64,000 bases of DNA, taken from contig JAHQIY010000019.1 in assembly GCA_019054805.1 (NCBI GenBank), positions 278,001-342,000 of the forward strand, in the 5' to 3' direction. Of the stretch, positions 23,336 through 35,455 are shown piece by piece (the stretch's first letter is position 1; every line of letters begins with the position of its first letter). Under the pieces are notes generated by a model that saw nothing but the letters and a program-made list of their open reading frames with translations, had not been told where the DNA came from and did no database searches. The position numbers and the translations under genes are program-made. The DNA comes from Brachionus manjavacas (lineage: Eukaryota > Rotifera > Eurotatoria > Ploima > Brachionidae).

Positions 23336-24320
23336 TGCGTTTAATTTGAATTGACTAAATCAAAAATTAAAGAATTAATTACTTTATTATAAATATTTGT
23401 TTAAAAATAGTGTAAGAATTCATTGATTTAAAAAAATGTAGAAAATTAAGATTCCATTCTTTATTTGCTGTTTTTAAAATACGTCAAAACTAGAGTTGAT
23501 AAAATTATCACATTATAATTTAAAAAAATCGAATTTGATGTATTTTTTATAAAAAAAAAATTAAAATTTGTTTAATTCGAAATTTGAACAGTATCACTTT
23601 TCTATCTGATTTTGATTTTAAAATTCAAAAATAATATTCTCTTAAATATTGATCAAAAGTAGTCCAGAAAAAAATTAGAGCTAGATTAGATTAAATTCAA
23701 ACGAAATTCTAATTTAAAAAAAATTTCTTTTTTATTAAGTTTTAGATAGTTAATTAAATTAAAATTTAATAAAAACAAAAAAAATAGAAAAAGTATTTTT
23801 AGCACTGTAAATAATTAAAAAACTGTGTGGTTTTAATAAATTATTAATCCTTTTTTTGGGCCCCACACATCAATAAAAAATTGTTATTTGTACTGCCAAA
23901 TAAATGCACCTAAAATAAATCAAAATATTTTTACTTATCTCCATTAATCATTATTATTATATTTTATTTTACGCAAGGTTTTTTTTAACGTGTAAATGAG
24001 CTAGACCTCTAAACTACCTCAGAATTATAATCAAACCATTTTTAGAATTAGCTTTAAAAAAAAAGATCAACGAATGCATAAATGTTTCAGGAAATATCAT
24101 TCCTTAATGGAAATCTGAATTAGCTGATTATTCAACTTCAAATATATCAAATTATATTTAATCGATAGCAATACCCTAAAATTAACTTATTTTCAATAGA
24201 CTTTTATTTTTGGATTGCGCAAAGAAAATGTGAAACCTGCCCAGTTTTGATTATTCCAGGAACTATCAAAAAAAATTAATATATTTAATATTTCTATTAA
24301 AAATAACTTTTATAAAATTA
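23336..24320. other. Intergenic, nothing supported
   Basis: AT-rich sequence between a Tc1 relic and a LINE fragment. A GGGCCCCACACAT patch near 23858 stands out by composition, but I found no partner for it. Confidence 0.35.
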
Positions 24321-25035
24321 ATAATAATAATTATAAAATGATAGCTTTAATGTGCAAGCACATGGAACGAGGTTTTAGCCTCATCATTATAGTTTGTTTA
24401 AATCAAGTTTATCAATTTTGCTTTAAAAACATTAACTGAATCTGAATTAATAACAACTCTATCAAGTCGATTCCAAAAATCGACCACTCTGTTGCTGAAA
24501 AAATTAAATCTTTGCTCACAGTTCTTTACCAGTTGTGTTTCTAAAATAAAATCAAGACGTCTAGGGTTTGGGTAAAACTTTTTTTTCTGGATTGTTCTTG
24601 AAGACTTGGGTTACATGCCAGTTGATCTTGTCGTGTCCTTTGATAATTTTAAACATCTAGATCAGATCCCCTCTTAGTCTTCTGGTCTCTAGACTGGTTC
24701 AATGCAGCTAATCTTTCTGAATAGCTTAGCTCTTTTAGCACTGGAACCAATTTAGTAGCTCTGTGTCTTTTAGCTCTGGAACTCAATTTAGTGCCACAGT
24801 GCATCACCTTACATTTCTCTTCTTTAGCTTGATTAACCAGTCATTCGCCCATTTTAATATTTTGGTAAGATCATTCTCTAAAGCTAAACAAGATTCTTCG
24901 CTGTCCAACTTTTGGCATCAACTTTGGTTCGTGAGCAAATATCTGACACAGATTTTCTAACATGTTTGGCAAGTCATTAATGTAAACAATGAACAGAATC
25001 GGACTCAAGACCGAACTCTGTTTTAGTTTTATTTT
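24320..25035 (-). mobile_element. LINE C-terminal half, decayed
   Basis: The minus strand from about 25020 reads SVLSPILFIVYINDLPNMLE then IFAHEPKL. This is the RT motif block QGSVLGP.LF..YINDLP and a degraded FADD region. The C-terminal segment follows (NRVVDFWNRLDRVVINSDSV region near 24500). The 3' end lies at about 24320 with an AAT-rich tail and a short stem (GTGCAAGCACATGG). It lies intergenically between PMCA and the small secreted protein gene. Confidence 0.7.
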
Positions 25036-25772
25036 ATTTAAAAAAAATTTTTTTAAAAAACTCTTTTTTAATTATTTCATCATCAAATAAATGTTGATGT
25101 AAAATTAAAAATCAATTTGCGATTTTTTTAATTTCAGACGAGTTGAGCTTGAATTTAACAGAAAAAAATTGATTTCAACTTTAATATCCTTTTTTACGTA
25201 AAACTTTATAATCATCGAATAAATGATTAGTGGATAATTACAACAGAGAATTGTCAAAATATTCTCAATTATTTGGAAAAAAATGTTTAAAAATTTTGAA
25301 AATTTTAATTTTTTTAAGCTATTTAATATTGCTTTCAATTTCCTGAAAAAATTTAAATCCATTAAAATCCATCTGCACCATCCAAGAATGCTATTAATTT
25401 CGTTAAATAACTAGACATTTTATAAGACAAGATTTAACGTTCTTTTATCCGTTTTAATACGATTAAAATAAATTAAATTTTTTCAAGAAATAAAATTTAT
25501 TTGATTTAATTGAAAAATGCCCAAAATAAATGTTAATGGACCTAATAATTAAACTTTTATTTTAGCCAAGACGGCTTAATTATCAAAAAGCTTTAAATTC
25601 AAATTCATTCAAGTTCTAATACTTAATCTTTTAAATTTGAATTCAAGATGACTAGATTTGTATTCAAATCGGACTTAATACAAAAAAATTTAAAAATAAA
25701 TATTTTTTACTTTAACAAATTAAAAAAAAATACACAACAAAAATATTGAAATTAGATTGATGTGACATTATT
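25036..25772. other. Intergenic, nothing supported
   Basis: AT-rich. The longest frames here are Lys/Phe/Asn-rich and look like chance frames in A/T runs. Confidence 0.4.
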
Positions 25773-26087
25773 TTAGCCGATGAAATAGTGATTTTTGTTG
25801 ACATCCTTGGGTACAAGCAGAATGGAACCATCGTCCTGGATCAGTGCATCGAAATAGGTCTTGATATGAAAAGCTCTTTTTGATTGTTTATACAACTGGC
25901 TAAGAAATGACCTTTTTCTTGGAATTCTTTCTTCAAACTTTATTTCCCGCAACAGTTGCTGCAACTTCGAGTGCACTTCTTGTTCTTTGGCCTCGTCGAT
26001 CTCTTCGCTTAGATCACTGGCTGTGGCCGTATCCTGCAGAAACACCAAGATACAAACAAAAAGACAAAAGTAAATTTTAATAAACAT
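25773..26087 (-). CDS. Small secreted protein, candidate amidated neuropeptide precursor
   Basis: A single-exon frame of 104 residues from the ATG at 26087. A further in-frame ATG 14 codons upstream lies 5' of a TTTTATTTAG acceptor-like site and is probably not used. Residues 1 to about 23 (MFIKIYFCLFVCILVFLQ...) form a clear signal peptide. An acidic spacer (SEEIDEAKEQE) follows, then a helical segment. RKR at 57-59 and KR at 70-71 are dibasic cleavage sites. Cutting there would release a 10-residue peptide (60-69) and a C-terminal peptide (72-103). The protein ends in Gly104 directly before the stop, the usual amide donor, which would give a 32-residue peptide ending HYFI-amide. It has no cysteines after the signal peptide. 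I do not recognise the family. The precursor logic is seen in the sequence; the hormone role is inferred. A general secreted protein remains possible. Confidence 0.5.
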   Translation of the reverse strand: MFIKIYFCLFVCILVFLQDTATASDLSEEIDEAKEQEVHSKLQQLLREIKFEERIPRKRSFLSQLYKQSKRAFHIKTYFDALIQDDGSILLVPKDVNKNHYFIG

Positions 26088-27085
26088 TTTTATTGTGTAA
26101 AATTCTAAATAAAATATAAAATGAGTCAATTTAATTTTTTTTAAATCCGATTAGAAATCCTGTAAATTAAAAATTAAATTTCTTTTGTAATCAAAGTAAA
26201 GCCTTTGTCTGATCTAAAAACGAGTTTGATTCTGATTAAAAAATTGGATGCATGCAATCCGGAAGATATTTTATTTAGAAGAAAAATAAAATCTTTATTT
26301 CTCATTGTCAAGTGGCTTGTATTTATAACAAAAAAATTTTGAAATTCTTCCTACTCAACTCTTAATCCTTGAAACAATAAAAAAGGTGAATCGCTTAATG
26401 GGCTTACAAGAAAGAACTAATATAGTCAACTAATGACAAGATAGTATAAATATTTGCTTTTTGTAAATTGTGATTAAGTGTTGATATAACCATTTTTGTT
26501 TTATATTTATTTTTAATTTAAATATCGAATTTTATGGCCGTAATTGGATCGATTGAGCCAATTAGATATTATTAATTTTTTATTATTTTTAATTTTTTAA
26601 ATAGTTTTTTTTTTACGTTTTGTTGCTAATTAGAAATTTTGGATTCTAATTTCCGAGTGGTGACAGATGATGGAAAAATTGCTCTAAAAATTTCCCTCTT
26701 CGTTCGTAGCCATCTGAACAATTAATGTCTGACACCAGAGAACAGAAAAATTTTTGTTCTCATCTCTTCTAGATTATCTAACTTGGATTCATGTCCAATT
26801 TAAAAAAATGACAAAAATGTAATTAAATTAGAAATCTAATTCTCTTACGTGATTTAATAATAAAAAATCAATCAAACATATTTTGTCATTGGCGAGAACC
26901 ACTTGTCTTGTTCTCATTAATTTTAATCCCAAAAGTAAAGACAAATAGAGAAACAAAATTGTCTTATATTTAAAAAAAAAAGTTTTATTATACGTTACCA
27001 TGGAAACAAGTTTGTATATACACAATTTTAAATAAATCACTAAAAGTATCCTTTTTTTATTAATTTATTAAAATTTTGATCAATA
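26088..27085. other. Divergent intergenic region, nothing certain
   Basis: This is the shared upstream region of the minus-strand secreted protein gene and plus-strand WDR63. It is AT-rich with no supported RNA or repeat. Any promoters for the two genes should lie here, but I could not identify one. Confidence 0.4.
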
Positions 27086-30000
27086 ATGTCTAAAGTAAAC
27101 TTTTTAGTTGGAAAATTTATTTTTTTATTTTTTATCATTATATCAAGCCGACAAGCAGGGCTTCACAAAAGCCTAACTCAACCAGTCGTTTGAGCAATAA
27201 TAGTGCCAAACTTCGCGACAATTCTGCGCCTAAACTCGGTAGCAAACAGAATACAAAAAGTTGTTTTTTTATTCAAAGAAAAATTTTTTAATTCATTTAA
27301 ATCTTTAAAAGAAAATTTAAATCAGTTCGATGAGTACACAATTGATTGTCCTGCAGGGTTGTATCGGCTTTTTTTGTCAAGTGGGACCCAGGCCGCGTTC
27401 AACCTTCGCTCTGATGAAGACATAACACAAGAAGACAACTTTAGATTGGTGCCTAAACAAAACATTTTAGACGACATGGTCAACAAGCAAGCTGTGTCCG
27501 ATTTTTCGCCATTGCGCAAACAAATCGAAGACTACCCCGAAGACGAAATCTTAGTCGTTTACGACTACGAGTTTCAACATGATAAAAACTTCTACATTTG
27601 CCTAAGTCAAAATTTAAAAGAAATAATCCAAAATGTAGATTAATTTTCAATTTTTTTATTTTTTAAAATTTATTGCCTTAAGCCTCCTTTGGTCTTGCCA
27701 CCAGAGCCACAGCGCGAGCCTCCCAAGTATGTGCCGCCCGAATCAAAGCCATGGGTCTCAATGGGCTCCGAAAAACAAATCGATGAAGCCAGTTTCAAAG
27801 ACTCGAGACCTTTGGTAATTTTTTCATTTACTAATAAATTATTTTCGCTACCACCTTTTTTATTTAAATATTCAACTTTAAATCTTTTCCAGGTTAAATG
27901 TGATTTAAAAGTTTCTAAAGTGCATCTTTTTCGAGAAGCCAAGTTTAAAGATGTGGATGACAAAAAAGATTCGAATGTTTCCATCCAACCATTCGAATCC
28001 AACTTCGATACCAAAATGGTTGAGATAGAGACAGGGGTGCAAGCAGCACCGTTTTTGAGTGATTCGCATTCGCAGACTATATGGCGTTATCCCAAAAATG
28101 CAACCACACAATATGAGCCAAGATTTCTGGACCCTAAAGAATGTGATAAAGTTCTAGCGCAAGAGGACTTAAAAGATTTTATAAGTAGCTCAATTCCCGA
28201 GTAATAAGAAAAGATATTTTTTTTTTTTTTTTTAATTTTTTGTGCATAGACTTGAATCAGCCTTGCAGCAAAATGTTTTATTTGATGCTTTTGAGAATGA
28301 CTGGGAGTTGTTGGGCGACGAGATGTCGTCAATAGGAGGTCCTGGCGACATGCATTTAAAAGAGTACCAATCTTTTAGTGATATACACAATAGCAAAAAT
28401 AAAGTTGTGACATGTGTTCAATGGCATCCGGAGCTCAAAGGAATTGTAGCCATGTCTTTGGCTGAAAATTACACTCTGTATGAACGCATGGACAATGTGT
28501 CAAAGACTGTTATTACGCCATCTCTTATTTTAATTTGGAGCTTTTTTGATCCAATTCAGCCCAAGTTGTTTCTGGAAGCGCCCGATGATATCTACTCATT
28601 CGCTTTCTCCAATTCCGACCCAAATGTAATAGCTGGCGGGTGCATTAATGGTCAAGTTGTTCTGTGGGATATTGGGCCTTGGGAAGAGAGAATAAAAAAT
28701 CCGCGCGGTGATCACAGAGACAAAGATCTTTTTATTGTAAGTTGAAGTTTAATTTTTTACTAAGCTATTCAAATAATTTAAACTAACATGACTTAAGAAA
28801 TTCTAAGCAAATACAAACTTATTTAAATGTTAATCTTGTTTTTAGAAAGTAAAAATAGAACTTTAGAATGGTGATTCATATTTTTTGAATATTTAATTAT
28901 TCGGAATTTTTTCTTAGTAATCTGGAATACTCCAAGAATACTCATTTGTAGTAGTAATTAGTAGTAGTAATTATAATTGCTACGCTTTCGCGTTAAGTCC
29001 GGTTATATCCAGACCATAAGCAATAATTTAGTCTTTCAAAAGTATGTCTAAATCAGTTTTAAAAATGTTTGTTGATTTTGATTCTATAACTTTGTTTCCA
29101 AGCTGATTCCAATCATTGACTATTCTGTTGGTGAAAAAGTTGAATCTTGGTGCACAGTTTTTGACAATTTCTCTTCTTAACCTGTAGTTGTTGCCTCTTG
29201 TTTTATTTACACCAAAAACCTTGTCTGGTTGTTTATACCAGTTGACTTGATCGTAATTATTGAGCAACTTATTTGCAAACATTTTTGTGTATTCGAGAGA
29301 AGTACTTCTATGCAAACTTGAGTTTTCGGTTTTAAAAATCTTTTGTGAACAAATCAACTTTTTTATCACCAAAATAAATTAACTAATTCTTTGATAATTA
29401 AATAAAAAATTTATTATAAGGAAATCTTATTACAAAAATTCTTGAAAATTTGTTTTTGAAAACATACCATGAAAATTGGATCAAAGGCACGTGAAGTTAA
29501 ATTTTCTTTTTAAAGTTTTCGTTTTACTTTTGATATGCCCATTAGATATACACATTTTGGTAAACTTTGACTATTTTTGGCTATGACTTCTATCTAAAAT
29601 ACTGTTTCATTTTTAATGCTACTAAATTAACTAACGTAAGTAGTAGTATATGAACTGTAGGGATGGTTGTATCCCAAGCAGTAGTGTCAGTAAACGCCCT
29701 GCTATGACAATCTGTGGCACTGTTGTTTGACGGTTTTATAAATTGTATTTCTTTTTTATTTGTATAAATAAAGATAATATAGATAACTGTTAGTTTAAAT
29801 TGAGCAATTTATCTTCTCTTTTTTTAAAAGCATTTGTATCGGTCATTTTTCTTGTTGCCTCATCAAGTAAATCCCAATACTTGTATTATTGTAAGATAGC
29901 TAGTGATTTCTAACAGAGTTGTTTAGAAGTCCAAGTCCGGACTTTTTTTTATTTTTTATAAGTCCTGCAAAATGAATTTTTTAGCGTTACAAGTAGTTAT

Positions 30001-33000
30001 TGTGGCAGCCCAATTAATGTTAAAGTCACTAAAATAAAAGTCTGTGAATTGGACTTTAGTTTTGGACTTTTAAACAACTCTGTTAGAAATCACTAGTTAT
30101 CTTACAATAATATAAGTTAATTAAGAAAAATGAAGTTTTTATATTTAAAGTTAATTTTTGCAGAGTTTACCTTTAGATTTGACACAAAATGTTAAATCAA
30201 TATATGCACCTCCTAACCTTCAGATTTTTTTAAATGTATTTTATGCTCTTTCAGAATATATATACTTTTATAGTGTATTTGAGTTTTATCATTGAGATTT
30301 TGAGTCTTAAAGAACAACAACTTTTTAAAGGGCTTGCTATTTTTGGAACCCTGGGTGTAAAAAATTTTTTTCTAGTAAAAAAAAAAATTTTTTATGGGTT
30401 TTTCGAGGGCGTGGATTACGAATTTTGAGTCAAAAATAAAGAATTCAGATACAGTACTGATTTGTTCCAGTGGTTTTACCAAAATTTACGCGAATTTACC
30501 AAAATTTTAGTAAATTTACGGGAATTCCGGTAATTTTACGTAAAATCGCAAAAGTGAAAAACAGTAATTTTCCCGGAATTCCCGTAAATTTACTAAAATT
30601 TTGGTAAATTCGCGTAAATTTTGGTAAAACCACTGGAACAAATCAGTACTGTAGCACTAAAGTTTTGAATTTCGTGAACTTTATAAAATTTTAAAGTGAG
30701 TTATCTATTAGCTATTTTTTGAAATCTAAGTGCTTAAAAATTATAGACTGATTAAATTTTCATTTATTCATTAAGAATAAAATTTTATATAAAATATAAA
30801 TATTTTAAATTTTTTTTCTTCAAAATAAATGAAAATTTTAAAATCTAAATTTAATTTGTCAAAAAATTTTGCTGCTTTTCTATGAATTAGATTGTTATTG
30901 TTGAAAATTGACAGCTTTAATGTTGAATATTTTAGGACTTATCAAATGTATTCTCACTGCTCCTTATTTTGGAGCTTGGTACATTAGGGTTTAAAACTCT
31001 AAAATCTTTCCAAAGCTTGATGTTGAAATTTAAAAAAACCATACATTTTTAAGTGAATTACTCTAGTGAAAAGTCTTTTTTTTTTAAATATGTTCAGGAT
31101 GGTTAGAAACTGGCATTAAGTAATAAGTTTGTGGGTTTATAATGAAGATTAAAAATAAGCATCTTTAATGAAGGTTCAAATTTAATTTTTAAATAAACTA
31201 CTGAGTTATATATTGAAATATTCAGCTTTAAATATAGAAATTGTGAAATATACTCATCCAAATTTAAGTCTTCAGTAGATACAATAAATATGTCATCAAT
31301 AATTTAAAGAAAATCATTTTTTTAATATACTTAGATAAAGGTTAGCTACAAAAGGACCGCATTTACATAAGATCAGGGAATTATTATCAAAACCATACTA
31401 AAAAAGCTTTAACAAAAAAATTAATAAATTTTTTTAAATTAAATTTAAAAATTTCTAAAGCAAAAGAGTAAGAATTTGATTAAAAAAAATACATAGTTAA
31501 CCCAAAACAGAATCCATGTATACAGATATTTTCATAAAATTTAATTTTCACTCTTAATTTAAAATTCAAATGAATTAAAATATTGGAAAAATTCATGGAA
31601 AATTAAAATTCATGGAAAAGCATTTGTACAAAAATTCTTCCTTAATTTTTTTTGGGAACAATTTCCTTACCTTCACTAATATATTTCCATCGTCACTAAT
31701 AAAATAAAGCTCTACTAATAATATATAGCTCCACTATATAATTTGGGGATCATCTAATCAATTTAAAATATAAATCGATATCTGGGGATATTTGGGGATC
31801 ATCTAATCAATATAAATCAATTTAAAATATAATAGTAATAATCAATTATTTATTTTTTTAAGCAAACGACAAAAAACAAAAATTAAGAAACAATTAATGA
31901 GAAATTATAAGAAATAATAAGAAAAATAAGCGACCAACAGACTTTTACATCCTAACAAGAGCCTTGGTAGCTTTTTTAGGAGCACCACGCTTTCATTTTT
32001 CTCCCATATTATTTATAGCCATATCAGTTGACACTTGCGGAATGAATCAAGTAAAAAAAATTAAAGCTTTTCCGATTTCCGATCAGACCATTTCCCAATG
32101 CCATTAAAAGCAACTAAAAGACTGAAGTTTTTTTCCTCGTAATTCTCAGAATTGGTTTGATGATGACGAATTTATTTAGATGAGGTTTAATTAATTAGAG
32201 TAGACTTCGAAATATATATGGTTCCATTTGATTTATTAGTGTAGATATATATAATTATACTCAAAAGGAAATTTATTAGATGAAGAATAGATATTAATTA
32301 GATGACAAATTGGAAATAAATTAGTCAAGGTAGGAAATGATAGCCATTTTTTTTGATAAAAATTAAGAAAAGAAAAAAAATAATTTTTTTTAATTTAGCC
32401 TAAATTTGAAGATGAGAGTTTTTTTCAAACACCTCGAATTCGTTATTGTGCCTTGTCAAGTCTAGAGAATGGTCACAATGCGCCTATTACGGACTTATAT
32501 TGGCTTCCTGATCATTTTGAAATCGACAGATTGGGATTCCCGACAGAGAGTAAAGATGACAAAAATTGCCAATTAATGACTGCGGCAACCGATAAGTATT
32601 TATCTAAAAAATAATCAATCTTTTTAATTTGAGCATTTTATTTCAAGTCAAATATTATTCTGGGACACTCGGTCTAAAATACTGAACCAGAAAAGAAAAG
32701 ATCTAGATTTGCCAATGAATGTTCCACATACTTTCAAACATTTGAGTAACTGGCGTCCTTTGTTAAAAGTTACTTTGCCATGTTCGGACCCTGGTGGTGA
32801 TTTTGCGCCAACTAAATTTTCAATTTCCGAACGCCAAGGAGACAAGTCAACAAGTATTAAATCATTCTAACAAAGTAGATGATTTTTTTTTGAATTTTTG
32901 TATTCAGTTGAATTGGAAGACAAGCTAGAAATAGAAAAGAAAGAAGACGTAAATAAGGGCCAGTTTGTGTCCGGTGTTGGGAAGCCATCTAGCGGAAAAG

Positions 33001-33972
33001 GCAGCAGATTACTTCAGCATTTGAATACTCGTATTTCCATAGGGACTGAAGATGGTCAATTTGTTTATGTTGATTGGATTCCGCAAAAAGATTCGGACAC
33101 AAATAAATTAACAAGTATAAAGACAGTTTTGAAATTTTTTTATTTTTTTTTTCATTTTTTTATAAGCCTCAAAGGCCGAATGGTACCAATCAATCCTGGA
33201 CGGTCCCGTAACAGCAATGAAACGCTCGCCATTTTTCAAGGACATAATCCTTGTTGCTGGTGGCACTGGCTTTCATATATGGAGAGAAAAAGTCTTTGTA
33301 AATAGAAAATAAATTTTTATTGTGATAGTTTATTTTTGCTTTAAGAGTGGAGCCCTGTTGCAGACAAAATCATTTTCAAAGCGAATATGTGATGCCGAAT
33401 GGTCGCCAACGAGACCAGGCGTTTTTTTTATAGCCAAATCGGATGGTAGTGTTGACATTTGGGATTTATTGGATCGAACCCATGTACCAATTCTAACCCA
33501 GTCGATCAGCATTCATAAATTGACTTATATCAACTGTAAAATCATTGCTTCAAATCAACAATTGATTGCGATCGGGGACTCAATGGGCACTCTGCACATT
33601 ATGGAAGTTCCTTGGTCACTAAGAAGAATTGTTAGTGGAGAATTTCAAGCAGTTAAGGCTTATTTGGCCCGCGAGTCCGATCGGAGAGAGTTTGTCAAGC
33701 AAAGATGGGACTTCAGAGAGGAAGAAAAAAGGGAATTGGAAAGACAGGCAGCTCTTAAAGCTGGCGTAATCATTTACTTTAATTTTTTTTTTTCTATTTG
33801 AGTAATTTAATTTAAAAAGCTTGGTCCGCCACATATTCCAACTGAAGATGAAATTACTTTTAGACTGCGTGGAGAATACAATGAGTTTTTACAATTTGAA
33901 GCTTCTATTTTAAGAGAGCTGGGTCTAAAAGATGACGACGATGATCAACCGGCTCTAGTAGCCGTAAACTAA
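27086..33972 (+). CDS. DNAI3: Axonemal dynein intermediate chain WDR63/DNAI3
   Basis: Twelve exons: 27086-27094, 27148-27259, 27312-27634, 27683-27814, 27893-28200, 28250-28736, 32399-32595, 32648-32853, 32908-33114, 33167-33297, 33346-33765 and 33820-33972. They give 894 residues, nearly the human length of 891. The protein is an intermediate chain of inner dynein arms in motile cilia (Chlamydomonas IC140 relative) and is also reported as an Arp2/3 regulator. Family hallmarks are YPKNATTQYEPR, QQNVLFDAFENDWELL, HLKEYQSF, the WD-repeat pieces VQWHPELKG and VIAGGCINGQVVLWDI, LVAGGTGFHIWR, RPGVFFIAKSDGSVDIWDLL, YGTLHI-like MGTLHIMEVPWSL, and a C-terminal coiled segment (REFVKQRWDFREEEKREL). The first coding exon is only 9 nt. 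Eleven introns close in phase. Ten of them are 43-78 bp. Intron 6 is 3.7 kb and filled with mobile elements. Presence implies motile cilia in the animal. Confidence 0.94.
28940..29375 (-). mobile_element. LINE C-terminal fragment in WDR63 intron 6 (antisense)
   Basis: Minus-strand reading of 29372-29028 gives 114 residues including VFGVNKTRGNNYRLRREIVK and RFNFFTNRIVNDWNQLGNKV. This is the usual TRG...l ... FF..RVvndWN.Lp end of CR1/L2-like LINEs. Downstream is a 3' stem (ACGCGAAAGCGT near 28982-28993) and a TAG/TAA-rich trinucleotide tail at 28950-28975. Confidence 0.75.
29884..30112. mobile_element. hAT-type MITE inside a larger palindrome, WDR63 intron 6
   Basis: Arms 29884-29932 and 30064-30112 are about 49 bp and near-perfect complements. 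Within them, CAGAGTTGTTTAGAAGTCC (from 29914) and its complement (to 30082) match the ends of the hAT-like MITE at 50346-50907. Here the flanking bases are also complementary (TAGTGATTTCTAA / TTAGAAATCACTA) instead of forming a direct 8-bp duplication. Confidence 0.6.
30450..30653. mobile_element. Perfect ~80-bp-arm palindrome flanked by TA (mariner-type MITE)
   Basis: Arms 30450-30530 and 30573-30653 are, base by base as read, complementary over about 81 bp around a loop of about 42 bp. Ends read CAGTACTGATTTGTTCCAG with TA on both sides, as expected for Tc1/mariner target duplication. The arms are built from short TTTACG/AAATTTACC words. Related words occur near 1030-1200, 42170-42240 and 59540-59900. 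Confidence 0.7.
30654..32398. other. Remainder of WDR63 intron 6; short tandem duplication
   Basis: AT-rich non-coding DNA. About 31743-31772 and 31790-31835 share TTTGGGGATCATCTAATCAA followed by similar AT-rich sequence, a local direct duplication. I found nothing else to support. Confidence 0.45.
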
Positions 33973-34749
33973 TTTTTAATTTAAGTTTTTTTGTTTTTTT
34001 TTAAATAAAAATGGAACAATTTTTTTATTTTTGATGTTTCCAATTCGAAAAATAAGTCAAATTTGAACTACAATAAAGAAAAATGGAGAAAAATTAACTA
34101 TAATTTTTACTTTTTTTTCTAAACTTTGTTTTGCATAAAGCTTAATTACTCAATTAATTTTCTCTGCTTGACTAGAGAACAAATAAATAAATAAATTGTA
34201 AAAAATAATTAAAAAAAAAATAATAAGAATAACTTTATTGAGTAATAACAAATTCAGTGAATTAAAGAATTAAAAAATACCACAACCATTAATTGATGAT
34301 AATTTTGAAGTTTAATTTTTTAGGTTTAAACAAAAAATTGTGACTCTTAAATCCAAAAAAAAATTTTTAGTAATTTAAATACTAAAAATTTAACAGTTAG
34401 AGTATGAACATGCCATTTGTCGGTCCTAAGCCAAATAAAAATGTTTTTTAAGTTTCTAAATTATTTATAAAGAAAATATAGATAGACTTAAATTTAAAAG
34501 TTTAAATATTAAAGAAGTTAGTGGCCGATAAAATTAAGGAATGGGATAATTATTTTGATTTATTTGTAGAGGTTTTTTTGAAAAAAAATTTGTACAAACA
34601 AAAATTTAACAAATATATTAAAAATAAAACGAGTTTTTTTTTAAATTTCAAATTAGATCAAATAAATAGGGGATGAGTTTAGTTTCAATTCGATCATTTC
34701 AATTCAGTATAAAAGTTGAATAACTTTTTTACTAAAAAAGAAAATTAGC
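33973..34749. other. Intergenic after WDR63, nothing supported
   Basis: AT-rich. Several AATAAA words follow the WDR63 stop within 30-250 bp (for example near 34005), which could serve for polyadenylation. Confidence 0.4.
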
Positions 34750-34754
34750 TCTTT

Positions 34755-34893
34755 AAAATGCTTAATTTAAAGCAAGTTTGCTTAATGCAGTACAATAAGT
34801 CTGCAAAAATCTCTGCAATTTTTTCATTTTGCACATCATTAAAAAATTGCTTTGCAGAGTTTTTGCACACTTTTGGATTAAGCATTTTATAGA
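34755..34893. repeat. Imperfect ~140-bp hairpin
   Basis: The left half (TTTAAAATGCTTAAT..., then TCTGCAAAAATCTCTGCAAT) is mirrored by the right half (AAAATTGCTTTGCAGAG, TTTTTGCACAC, ATTAAGCATTTTATA). The fold is interrupted by loops. It could be a small MITE or a structured RNA; there is no coding content. Confidence 0.4.
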
Positions 34894-35455
34894 ACTAAAT
34901 TATTCCTTTTATTAAGAAGTATATTCTAGTTTTTCTGAATTGAACGAACTTCACAACCCAAAATGAAAAATAAAAAAAAATTAATCTATTTTTTTCCAAA
35001 TTTTAGTCATTTTGCCTAATCTAAAAACTAAAAAAAAATTGGATAAAATACTTGATTTTATTTAATTTTAGAAGTCTCAAAATGGGTCTTGTAGACTCTG
35101 CTAAATTTGTATAATCAAATATAACTTATTAAATGGAAACAAATCAAGAGTTTTTTTATCTATATAAAGTAATAAATTATTTATTAAAAGTTAATTATGA
35201 CTTTGGATGACTATTTGTGTAATTATTTTGGAAAAATTAGGAATATTTTTAAAACTAATTTTAATTTTTAATTTGAATTTTTTTTAATTTTTATAATATA
35301 AATGTCAATGTGACTTAATCTTTAAATAAATAATAATAATAATTATCAGTCTCAAATTAACACTTGTATTTTTTTTGGAACAAGCCTCAATTTTTTATTT
35401 CTCTTTGATTTAATTTTTTTAATATTGATATTCTTAATTTTTATTTTCTTAATAC

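Noticed and set aside
31920..32060. Possible coding relic (minus-strand KRGAPKKATKALVRM)
   Set aside because: Only about 15 codons with stops on either side and no second motif, so it could not be told from chance.
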